Shown here: positions 16,657 through 24,747 of the stretch, one piece after another
How the letters are laid out: every line of letters begins with the position of its first letter
Numbering within the stretch: position 1 is the first letter of the stretch
Source: Streptomyces sp. ITFR-21
GTDB lineage: Bacteria > Actinomycetota > Actinomycetes > Streptomycetales > Streptomycetaceae
Assembly: GCF_031844685.1 (NCBI RefSeq)
Contig: NZ_CP134606.1
Span: forward strand, 62,001 to 126,000
Direction of reading: 5' to 3'
DNA: 64,000 nt
Notes under the pieces: generated by a model
The model's database searches: none
Seen by the model: the letters and a program-made list of their open reading frames with translations, nothing else
What the model was told of the DNA's origin: nothing
Position numbers and translations under genes: made by a program

Positions 16657-17490
16657 TCAAGTGCGGTCCGGCCGGCTGCTTGCCGGGTGCCAGGTGTTGA
16701 GGGTCTGCCGGGTGAGGGCGCCCAGTGCGGCGGTGTCGCCGGGGCCGAGGGCCGTGGAGGCGAGGATGTGCCCGGTCAGGTCCCGCAGTGACTGGGTGTT
16801 CGCCTCCTGGCGCTGCGCGAGGATGATCCGTGCGGCGCCTGCGAGGGCGAGGCGCTGGACCGGGGTGAGTTTCGGCGGTGCGGCGGAGCGGAGCGTTTCG
16901 AGGCGGTCTGCGAGAGCGGTCCAGTCTGCGCGCTCGGTCCACTCGGTGCGGCCGGCGGAGGCACGACCGCGGTCGCGCAGGAGGCGGCGGGCTCCGTCCG
17001 GGCCGCCGAGGAGGCGCAGCTGCTGCGGGGTGAAGCCGGTCAGGTCGTCGGTGTCGGCGGCGTGGTCGGCTTCGGTGAGCCGCTGCTCGCGCAGGGCGTC
17101 GAGGTGGGCGGGCGGCATGGGTTCGGCTAGCAGGGTCTGCGCCGGGGTCAGGTCGTGCCAGCCGAGATTGTCGGCCTCGTCGGCCTCGTCGTCATCCTGC
17201 GCGGGCGCGGGCCAGGGTGCGGCGGGCGGCAGTACCTGCTGCCGGGCGGGCACGGGGATGGACCAGCGAACGGTGTAGGCGAGGTGGACGGCCGCGTGGC
17301 CGCAGGCGTCGAGGTCGGGGTGGGGGGTGACGCGCAGGACGGGCAGCCGGTCGCGGGTGGCGGCGTCGCGGGCGTCGACGGTGCGGGAGTCGGCGAACCA
17401 GTTGCCAGCGAGGACCATGAGGAGGGGCCGAGTGGGGGCGGATTCGGGCGTTGCCTCGACGAGGAGGTGGGGGGCGTGCGGGAGAGCCAT
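16657..17490 (-). CDS. hypothetical protein, 277 aa
   Basis: An ATG at 17490 opens a soluble protein beginning MALPHAPHLLVEATPESAPT. It has a beta-rich first 90 residues, an acidic linker (DDDEADEADN) and a helical C-terminal half (LTPVQRLALAGAARIILAQR). No family is recognised. It is followed by no gene on the same strand for 570 bases, so it is probably monocistronic. The divergent neighbour starts at 17617, and the 125 bases between hold AT-rich promoter-like sequence (GTAAAGCAGTTTACG). Confidence 0.6.
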   Translation of the reverse strand: MALPHAPHLLVEATPESAPTRPLLMVLAGNWFADSRTVDARDAATRDRLPVLRVTPHPDLDACGHAAVHLAYTVRWSIPVPARQQVLPPAAPWPAPAQDDDEADEADNLGWHDLTPAQTLLAEPMPPAHLDALREQRLTEADHAADTDDLTGFTPQQLRLLGGPDGARRLLRDRGRASAGRTEWTERADWTALADRLETLRSAAPPKLTPVQRLALAGAARIILAQRQEANTQSLRDLTGHILASTALGPGDTAALGALTRQTLNTWHPASSRPDRT

Positions 17491-17616
17491 CAGCGGGTGC
17501 CTTTCGGGTTGACGACCACCCGACCGTAAAGCAGTTTACGAAGTAGCGTCAAGTACTTTACATTCGGGTCGGGGTGCGGCATCGTGGTCACCGCACCGGA
17601 CACCGAGGAGGACGTG

Positions 17617-18321
17617 ATGAGCGAGACGACCGGCACGGCCGACCAGCCGGCCTGGGTGGACATCTACCTGGGCCACCGCGGCAGCTTTCGGCAGGCCCAC
17701 CCCTACCCCGCCGGGGACACGGCCCTGGCGAAGCGCCACGACGCCCGCCTGGAGATCGTGCCCCTGGCGCACACCATCGCCGACCTCACCGGGCAGGACC
17801 GCTACGACCACGGCGCGTACTGCGCCCGGACCGACCCGACCGGCCAGGACGAGACGTACGGGGAGACGCACGGGAAGCACTGGAGCGGGCACGCGGTGGA
17901 AGAGGAGCTCGCCCCGGTCCTGCAGGCCCTGCGGGGGGTGGAGGCGGCTCTGGACGCGGTGGACGCCGTGAGCCTGGACCCGGAGCTGATCGCCCGGCTG
18001 TTCCGTGACGCCGCGCCGGAAGTGGCCCTGAAAAGCCTCGCCACCGCCCTGGCCAACGAGCGGAACGCCGCCCTGGACAGGCACGGCCTCACCTACGGCC
18101 TGCTGCACGTCTATCTCGCGTACCGGCACCTGCCGATCAGCCACGGTCGGGAGCTGTACGTCGCGCCGAGCACCCCCTGGGACTACGCGGGCACCGCCCT
18201 CGCCAACGCCCTGTCCGCATACGCCAGCGCATCCCCGAGCCGGTTCGAGGACGCGGCGAACAAGATCTTCCAGCACCGCCGGCAGCACGCCACGGGCCTG
18301 CCGCCCGAGCACTGGATGTGA
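17617..18321 (+). CDS. hypothetical protein, 234 aa
   Basis: The start is ATG 17617 behind GAGGAGG. The protein begins MSETTGTADQPAWVDIYLGH, has an acidic His-rich middle (YGETHGKHWSGHAVEEELAP) and a helical C-terminal half ending LPPEHWM. I do not recognise the family. A strong hairpin follows its stop at once (18324-18363), so the gene probably forms its own transcript, divergent from the 277-residue hypothetical gene. Confidence 0.6.
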   Translation: MSETTGTADQPAWVDIYLGHRGSFRQAHPYPAGDTALAKRHDARLEIVPLAHTIADLTGQDRYDHGAYCARTDPTGQDETYGETHGKHWSGHAVEEELAPVLQALRGVEAALDAVDAVSLDPELIARLFRDAAPEVALKSLATALANERNAALDRHGLTYGLLHVYLAYRHLPISHGRELYVAPSTPWDYAGTALANALSAYASASPSRFEDAANKIFQHRRQHATGLPPEHWM

Positions 18322-18323
18322 CC

Positions 18324-18363
18324 GCAGGCCCCCGGCCGGGGGGCGTCCCGGCCAGGGGCCTGC
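18324..18363 (+). terminator. hairpin terminator
   Basis: The arms GCAGGCCCCCGGCCGGG (18324-18340) and CCCGGCCAGGGGCCTGC (18347-18363) pair over 17 positions with one mismatch around a 6-base loop. The structure starts 3 bases after a stop codon. Confidence 0.75.
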
Positions 18364-18509
18364 CCCCTATCATCAGCAGGCTCCTCCCGGGCCGCGGCGC
18401 TGCCGCAGACCCCGGATACCGGCCGGGCAAGGCCGGTCTTCCCTGCGTGCGCAGGGCTGCACGGGCGGCACTGCCCGCGCCCCGTCCACCCTTCCAGCAG
18501 GAGACCGTC

Positions 18510-19046
18510 ATGCCCGAAACCCCCCCTGCCGCTGCGGCGCGGCCCACCGCGCCGGAACTGGCCGCCTGGCTGGCCGAGCACAGCCCGGCCCTGTCCGTCG
18601 AACCCGAGGGCGACTTCATGACGGAATATTTGTACCGGGTGGCTCGCACGATTGGTGAGTATGGGTACGCCGTGCAGCCGGTAGTAAGCGACGGGCATAG
18701 TGCGCCATACTCATACACGATCGGACTGCACCAGTCTCATGGCTACGAACTCGTGATGACTGGCCTGGGCCATGAAGTAGCCAACGGTGTGCTTCACAGA
18801 CTAGTTGACAGGTTTAAAGACTCGACTGGGCCCGCGTCAGGTGTTTCCCTCGACGGCGTGCTGGCTGGTGGATTTCAGGTGCGGATGCGACGTGTGGAGT
18901 CCCTGGAGAACTTCTCATTGCACCGTGCGATTTTCGGTGATGATTCCTGCCCACCGTACTGGCAGGTGGTCTGGCCGGATGCTGCGGGCGTCTTCCCTAC
19001 GGACCTGGGATGTTCCATTTCACCGGAAGGCCAGCCGCTCCTGTGA
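18510..19046 (+). CDS. DUF4262-like protein
   Basis: The 178-residue protein starts at ATG 18510 behind GCAGGAG. The segment YGYAVQPVVSDGHSAPYSYT, then IGLHQSHGYELVMTGLG, is the characteristic start of the DUF4262 domain. Later parts (VLHRLVDRFKD, SCPPYWQVVWPDAAG) also fit. The molecular role of the domain is unknown. From about 18610 to 18970 the codons become AT-rich (ATATTTGTACC, GTAGTAAGC), unlike the start of the gene and its neighbours, which suggests recent acquisition from a lower-GC source. Confidence 0.65.
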   Translation: MPETPPAAAARPTAPELAAWLAEHSPALSVEPEGDFMTEYLYRVARTIGEYGYAVQPVVSDGHSAPYSYTIGLHQSHGYELVMTGLGHEVANGVLHRLVDRFKDSTGPASGVSLDGVLAGGFQVRMRRVESLENFSLHRAIFGDDSCPPYWQVVWPDAAGVFPTDLGCSISPEGQPLL

Positions 19047-19723
19047 TCTCAGGGAGTACAGGCCGTCGGGCGGCAGGACGCCCTGTAGAACAGCGCCGGC
19101 TCCCGCCATCCGAGCGATCCCGGCCTGATCCGATGCGCCGCGAGGAGAGCCTCGCGAATTTTCGGCCCCTCCATTCAGAGAGCGATGTGCGGAAGCCCAT
19201 ACGGTGGCCTCCGCACATCGCTATGCGTCCCGCCCAGCTTCAATCTTCTGCACGCCGAACGGCGCAGGGGCGCGGCGGTCTGCCGGCGCCCGTCACTGAC
19301 CGGGCGACCTGGGCGCCATACCCAGTAGGGGCGCAGCGAGCCCCTCCCTCGGTGCGCGCAAGTCGGGCGGGGCGGCGGGGGCGTTGTCGGGTGGAGTCGC
19401 ACGAGGTGGCCCGGCTCCGGCGCGGCTTGACCCGGTCAGCCCCCGCCCCTGCTCGACCCTGCGACGTTGGTGTCTTCCCCGGCGGCCGGGCTGGTCCCGC
19501 CGCCACCAACCAGAAGCGTACGGCTGGCCGCTGCGGCCGGCTCGGGGGCGCCCGCCAGGGAGGCGCTCGGCCGACACAGCCCACACTCCTGCAGCAGGCG
19601 GTGCGGCCGTTTTTGAGGATGGCCCGGGCGTCCTGGCGGCGGCCATCCTCGCGGGGCACCACGGCGCGTGTCCCCGGGCCGAACGGAAGAGACCGTGACT
19701 GTTCGCTCCGCTCGTCGTTGAGT
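19047..19723. other. intergenic stretch with an inverted repeat
   Basis: No supported gene lies in these 677 bases. Frames are open by base composition but lack start signals and protein-like sequence. The clear structure is the inverted repeat at 19181-19222. Confidence 0.45.
19181..19222. repeat. 13-bp inverted repeat with 16-base loop
   Basis: The arm AGCGATGTGCGGA (19181-19193) is exactly complementary to 19210-19222. It lies about 135 bases after the DUF4262-like gene. It could be a terminator, or the end of a decayed mobile element. Confidence 0.5.
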
Positions 19724-20279
19724 ATGCGGAACCACGCCCGCCTGCCGCTGGAGTTACCCGTGCCGGTTCTCACGGCCACGCCGCCCGGCCTCGTGCCCAC
19801 CTGGGACCGCAGCCCCGTCGAACTGGCCATCGTGGACGATGCGCTCGCCGCGGAGGATCCCGAGACTCTGGTGCGCACCGACATCCCCCAGCCCGACGGC
19901 TCGGTGCGCCTGTACGCGGCCTGGACGGATGGCGGCGGGCCACTGGCCGACCACATCGACCGCATCGCGCTCGCGCGCGGGCTGGACGCGTGGTCTTGGA
20001 TCGATCCTCACGCACTGTGCCCGCACCTCCCACCGCGGCCGGATCGAGATGCGCACCCACCCCCTGCTGCAGGTTCTCGCGGACGTCGAGCATGGCTACA
20101 GGGGCAACGAGGAGTACCGGGCCAATCTCGCCCGGCTGCTGGCCGACGACGCCGCCCGAGGCGGCCGCCCACCGCTGCCCGCGCCTGGGATTCCAGCCTG
20201 GGTTGGCGTCGGTCCCCTCCTGTGGCACCGGTATCAGGGAGGCGACCCGGTCGTCGAGCGGCACTGGCTGGCCCGCTGA
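19724..20279 (+). pseudogene. frameshifted hypothetical gene
   Basis: From ATG 19724 the first frame reads as protein (LELPVPVLTATPPGLVPTWD, then DDALAAEDPETLVRTDIPQP) to about LDAWSWIDPHAL. Good coding then continues in another frame (MRTHPLLQVLADVEHGYRGN to ERHWLAR) ending at 20279. Either one gene has lost its frame near 20020-20045, or a separate 76-residue gene starts at ATG 20049. The family is unknown. Confidence 0.45.
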
Positions 20280-20401
20280 ACGAACGTCCGCCCCTGAATG
20301 GTTTGGTCCGAGTGAACTTCGGGGGTTGCCGCACGCTCCCGCTTCGTGACCGAGATGATGTCCCACGACAGGGCACAGCGGGAGGCTGGAGGAACTAAGA
20401 G

Positions 20402-21748
20402 GTGAGCCGCTGGGGGAAGGAGCAGGACCGCTACGTGGTGCGGGCTGTCGACGTGCTTTCGGGCGTGGTCAGCGGGACCAGGCCGGAGCCGGCCCGCCGT
20501 GTCATCGCATCTCGGGCGATCCTGGCTGTCGAGCAGCCGATGCACGAGGAGTTGGTGCTGGCGGAGAACGCGGACGCTGCGGCATCGAAGGCGGCTGACG
20601 AGCAGTGGGTGGACGACGTCGCGGTGCGACGGTGGGTGACCGAGACGCTGGCGGACCACGCCGTCTCCTACAACGAGCTCCATGACGTGTGGGAGGGCGA
20701 TGCGGAGTACGTCGACCGCACCGACCATCCGGTGTGGGAGCTGGTCAGCCTGTCCCCCTTCTCGCGGCGCCTGCGGCTGTTGCAGGACGCGACCGCGCAG
20801 ACGGCCGCCGGGCTGGGACGCGACATCGGCGTCGGCGCGCACCAGATCGGGCACTGGGCAGCGGGTCGGTCCCGGCCCGGGGAAGGTGACCGGGAAGCCC
20901 TGGCCCAGGCGCTGGGAGTCCACCCCGCGTGGCTGCATGCCTCCCGCGACGAGCAGGCCGATGCGCAGCTGTATCGGTTCCGGTCCTGTCCGTGCGCGAA
21001 GTCGTCCAGCATGACGCGCCTTGGTTTGGGGCCTGAGGAGCCGGGTTGGTACGACAGCCCCGCCGAGCAGGACGCCGCGGTGCATTGGTGTGATGGTTGC
21101 GGCCAGTCCTGGCTGAAGGATTCGGCGCAGTGGCTGCTGCCGCTGCCGTCCGGCGAGGAGCCGTCACCCTCCGAGGGGCATCTGGCCGACGGCAGCCATC
21201 CTGCCGATCGGCTTCTCCACCGGTCTCTTGACGAGGCGTGGCCGGCGGCGCTGTGGCCGTCTCCGAACCCTTCTCGCGGGACGAAATCGCGCGCCCGGGC
21301 TGGGTACCGGATCCCCGCACTGCTGACGAAGGAGCCGCGGCTCCTGTCTGCTCAGCCGAAGGTGGCGAAGCCGCAGGCGCCGGAGCCGGTGTGGCATGCC
21401 CGGCCGGAGGAACGAGTGGCCGCCAACGCCGATTGGTGCCGTACGTGCCGGTCACTCGTCGGCGCGCCGCCCACGGCCGCCGGCGGACCCTGGCTTCTCC
21501 TGCACCGCAGCGAGCCGGGACGTTCGCTGAGCACCTGGACGTACCCCACCGAGAAGGACGCTCTGCACGCCGCCGCCCATCTGGCCATGACGTACCTCGG
21601 GCTGGACGGTCCCGTCGATTCGGTGGCGGCGGACCTCTTCGCCGATCAGGCGCACGCCCAGGTCCTCGCCCGCTTCCTCGAACTGCGCCCTGAAACCGAC
21701 CAGTTCGAGGTCGCGGAACTCGTTCCGATGCGTGCCGATCAGTTCTGA
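20402..21748 (+). CDS. hypothetical protein with central HTH-like and zinc-knuckle-like regions
   Basis: A GTG at 20402 opens a 448-residue protein. Residues about 120-185 resemble an XRE-type HTH (RLRLLQDATAQTAAGLGRDI, then GVGAHQIGHWAAGRSRPGEG). Cys pairs follow (RSCPCAKSS, HWCDGCGQSW), perhaps a metal site. The C-terminal part contains a second Cys pair (DWCRTCRSL). It ends by overlapping the convergent GNAT gene by 10 bases. I do not recognise the family; DNA binding is inferred from the HTH-like segment only. Confidence 0.6.
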   Translation: MSRWGKEQDRYVVRAVDVLSGVVSGTRPEPARRVIASRAILAVEQPMHEELVLAENADAAASKAADEQWVDDVAVRRWVTETLADHAVSYNELHDVWEGDAEYVDRTDHPVWELVSLSPFSRRLRLLQDATAQTAAGLGRDIGVGAHQIGHWAAGRSRPGEGDREALAQALGVHPAWLHASRDEQADAQLYRFRSCPCAKSSSMTRLGLGPEEPGWYDSPAEQDAAVHWCDGCGQSWLKDSAQWLLPLPSGEEPSPSEGHLADGSHPADRLLHRSLDEAWPAALWPSPNPSRGTKSRARAGYRIPALLTKEPRLLSAQPKVAKPQAPEPVWHARPEERVAANADWCRTCRSLVGAPPTAAGGPWLLLHRSEPGRSLSTWTYPTEKDALHAAAHLAMTYLGLDGPVDSVAADLFADQAHAQVLARFLELRPETDQFEVAELVPMRADQF

Positions 21749-22602
21749 GTCCGGCCCACAGCTCCTGAAGTCCCGCCGGACAGGGCGGCCTTCACCGCTT
21801 CGCGGCTCGTCAGCCAGGCGATCCACGCTCCGTCGGGTGCCCGGCCCAGGTGGAGGTCCGGCGTGTGGTCTGTCGGTCGGACGCAGATACGGCCGTAGGC
21901 ACCGTGCAGGTCGGCGCACAGCCGGGCCAGGTCTTCGGCAGCGAGCGCCGAGAGATCATCCGGGAGGCTCTGGCCGACCACGGTCGCACGGGCTTCTGCT
22001 CCTCGGCGCCGCTCGACGGCGTCCATACGCTCGGCGATCAGACGGGTCCAGCGCAGCTCGGTGTCCTCTGGGTCACCTGCGGGGGTGTAGAGGCACTGCT
22101 GTGCGCCGTGTTCGTAGAACTCGTCGGCCAGGGTCATGCCGATCGACTCCAGCATGCGGCGCGAGGGGACGTTCGCTGCCTGGGTGACAGCGACCAGCGG
22201 CCCGCCGGCGGGGATCGCCTCAGCCCACCACTGGGCGATCGCGGCGACGGCTTCCCGGCCAAGGCGCTGGCCCCAGACGCTCGGGAGCAGTTGGTAGGAG
22301 ACCTCGGCGCGCCCTTCACAGCGATGGTCGGGGCCGATGGCCACCAGGCCGATCGCCCGCTGGTCGGCGATCCGTACGACGGCCCAGGTGCCGGCCGTCT
22401 TGGGGTATGCGGCCTGTCCCGCGGCAGCGCGCTCTTCCGTGGCCGGACCGCCGAGGTGCGCACGGACCCGGTCGTCGGTCAACAACTCGCGTACGACGGC
22501 TCCGTCTTCGTCCGTGTCCGGGCGCAGCAGGAGGCGGTCGGTGCGCAGTTCGGCGGGCCAGACGCGGTCCAGGGCGGTGTCGACGGATTCCATGAGTGCC
22601 AC
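21739..22602 (-). CDS. GNAT-family N-acetyltransferase
   Basis: The 287-residue protein starts at GTG 22602 (ATG 22593 is possible). The N-terminus ELRTDRLLLRPDTDED is that of RimJ/RimL-type acetyltransferases. The acetyl-CoA-binding region is SVWGQRLGREAVAAIAQWWA, followed by the usual ANVPSRRMLESIGM motif. The domain fills the first 185 residues. The last 100 are an extra region (LPDDLSALAAEDLARLCADL, then WIAWLTSREAVKAAL) of unknown role. The substrate cannot be told from sequence. Confidence 0.8.
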   Translation of the reverse strand: MALMESVDTALDRVWPAELRTDRLLLRPDTDEDGAVVRELLTDDRVRAHLGGPATEERAAAGQAAYPKTAGTWAVVRIADQRAIGLVAIGPDHRCEGRAEVSYQLLPSVWGQRLGREAVAAIAQWWAEAIPAGGPLVAVTQAANVPSRRMLESIGMTLADEFYEHGAQQCLYTPAGDPEDTELRWTRLIAERMDAVERRRGAEARATVVGQSLPDDLSALAAEDLARLCADLHGAYGRICVRPTDHTPDLHLGRAPDGAWIAWLTSREAVKAALSGGTSGAVGRTQN

Positions 22603-22852
22603 CTTGGCAGCGTAGGGCTATGCCTGGGTCGGTTTCGTGCGGAGACGGCACAGGCGGGTAGCTAGAGCCTGCGGCCGCCGGCTCGTCCTCGTCGGCCGGC
22701 CCTCTTCGAAGGCGTCGGGCGTTCGCGAGTTCGCACGGCTGATCGTTCTTTCGGTTCGCGTGCGATTGCCGGTGGGGGTGGTGTCAGTGGCGGCTGGCAG
22801 TCTGGCCGGGTAGAGGCCGAGGCCGTTCGGCACAGCAGGAAGAGGGAACACC

Positions 22853-23881
22853 GTGGACCAGTTCAGGGGCTGGAAGAGGTACCCGCGCGTCATCGAGAGT
22901 GCACTGGGACGCGCCGGCTACGCGGATGCGGAGTTCACGGTGCGCCGGACGCAGGCGCGGGGGACGGCGGAGGCCCGGTGGTCGTGGATCGGCGGCGCTG
23001 CGGAGCTGACCGGCGAGGAGTGGCCGGACGGCTTCGAGCTGCTGTGGGACTCGTCCACCGGCTGGTCGTACCGGGAGCGAGGCGGCGACAAGCTCGTCGC
23101 CTTGCCGGTACCGGTGCTGGCGGCGCCGGAGGCGATCACCGCACTGCTGCCTGCCCTCATGGACGGGCGGCGCGACCAGCTTCCCGCATCCGAGGACCGG
23201 TGGGAGCACGCCGCGCTGCTCGCGAGCTGGGCGGAGTCTGCCGCAGTCCTCGGGGACGACAAGTACGACGCGGCCTATCAGCGTGCCGAGGAGCAGGCCG
23301 GGACGTTCGACCGGTGGCAGGCCGAGCTGGACGGCGCTCTGCCCGCCGCGGCGCGGCTTCCCGCAGAGGCCGAAGGCACCGCCGCAGCCGCCGGCACGTC
23401 CAGTGACGCCGACGGGCCGGACGCCGCGGAACAAACCCGGCGCGCGCACGTGAACGTCGTCCTGGACTGTGCCATCAAGGCACGCGATGACCGCAGCCGC
23501 CGCCCGAACCCGGAGCTGTTCGGGGCCTTGACCGACTTCTTCACCCGCGCCGTGGTCTTCCCCGGCCGGATGGACCCCGCCGAAGGGCAGCGCCACACCA
23601 GCGACCCGTCTCGGGCCCTGGCCCACCTGCTCATCCAGCACCTGGAGCACTACGGCATGGACTTGGAGGACATGCCCGAGTTGGAGTCGCCCGAGACGTC
23701 GGTCGCACCCGTCGGCGATTCGGTAGCCGAGTGCGTCGCCCAGGCGTTGCGCTCCAGCCGCTGGTTCACGGCCGCAGCCTCCCGACCCGGCGGCCAGGTA
23801 GGGTTCCACACCGTGTTCGGCACCGAAGGGGTTCTCCACCTCGCCAACGTGACCGGCCCGGACGACGGCCCGAAGGCGTAG
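22853..23881 (+). CDS. hypothetical protein, 342 aa
   Basis: A GTG at 22853 follows AGGAAGAGGGA. The first part (YPRVIESALGRAGYADAEFT, then ELLWDSSTGWSYR) is mixed alpha/beta; the middle is Ala-rich. A second helical block begins HVNVVLDCAIKARDDRSRRP, and the last part contains SVAECVAQALRSSRWFTAAA. No family is recognised. Two further plus-strand genes follow. Confidence 0.6.
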   Translation: MDQFRGWKRYPRVIESALGRAGYADAEFTVRRTQARGTAEARWSWIGGAAELTGEEWPDGFELLWDSSTGWSYRERGGDKLVALPVPVLAAPEAITALLPALMDGRRDQLPASEDRWEHAALLASWAESAAVLGDDKYDAAYQRAEEQAGTFDRWQAELDGALPAAARLPAEAEGTAAAAGTSSDADGPDAAEQTRRAHVNVVLDCAIKARDDRSRRPNPELFGALTDFFTRAVVFPGRMDPAEGQRHTSDPSRALAHLLIQHLEHYGMDLEDMPELESPETSVAPVGDSVAECVAQALRSSRWFTAAASRPGGQVGFHTVFGTEGVLHLANVTGPDDGPKA

Positions 23882-24083
23882 GGCGGCGTTCCCGAGTTGA
23901 ATCTCCTGCCGGAGGAAGCCGGCCCATGGCGCTCGGGCCACCAGAAGGCCTGCCAGGGCGCCCCGGTACAACGGCCCGAGGCCGTCGTTCTCACCTTCAG
24001 AACCTAGATGTTCCGTCCTCCGGGTCCCAGCCCGGCACATCGCGTTCGCTTCCCGATCACCCGACACCAGCCAGGAGTTGACG

Positions 24084-24656
24084 ATGTCAGAGACCACCAC
24101 GCGATCCGAGCCCCGTGGCGTCGCCTTAGTCCTGATCAGGATGACTGCTCAGGGCGAAGCCGCTCATCACGCCGCGGGCGGCGAGGGTCCCCCTCCTGCC
24201 GACAGGGGGATGTACGGCGCCCTGACGGCTGCGCTGGAGACATGGCAGGGTCTCGGCTCCCTCCGCCCGGACGCACTGCTGCTGATCGAGTGGTTGGCCA
24301 CCGAGTGGGCGGGATACCGACGTCAGCTCCTCGGCCATGATCAGGACCGGTTCGACTCCTGGCTCGGCGAGTTCGGTGACGAGGTCAGCCTGAGCCAGCG
24401 CCACGCCCACCCTGCCGGGCCCACCTGCCTGGAACTTCTCAGCGTCGCCGCCTCTGCCCAATCCGGCGACAGTCCGACGGAGCGGACGGCACAGCTCGCC
24501 ATCCCCTTCCTCGCCTACCTCCGCCCGAACTCCGAGCTCGAAGACGCCCGCGAGATCGCGCTGAGCTTCGCCTTGTGGGCGGGTCAGGACCTGTCCGTAC
24601 TGATGCAGCACGACGCCGAGCGGATCGCCGGCTACACGCAGGCACGCGCTCGCTGA
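24084..24656 (+). CDS. hypothetical helical protein, 190 aa
   Basis: I chose ATG 24084 behind AGGAG; an in-frame TTG is 6 bases upstream. The protein is largely helical (ALTAALETWQGLGSLRPDAL, LLIEWLATEWAGYRR, EDAREIALSFALWAGQDLSV). No motif assigns a function. It lies 91 bases before the Schlafen-like gene on the same strand and may be its partner. Confidence 0.55.
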   Translation: MSETTTRSEPRGVALVLIRMTAQGEAAHHAAGGEGPPPADRGMYGALTAALETWQGLGSLRPDALLLIEWLATEWAGYRRQLLGHDQDRFDSWLGEFGDEVSLSQRHAHPAGPTCLELLSVAASAQSGDSPTERTAQLAIPFLAYLRPNSELEDAREIALSFALWAGQDLSVLMQHDAERIAGYTQARAR

Positions 24657-24747
24657 CCGCTGCGCAGGCGGTCGTACGCCGGGGCCTTGCTGGTAAACGT
24701 GTGAGACCTGGCCGCGAGAGGCCGGTGCGCCGGTAGATACTGCCGGA

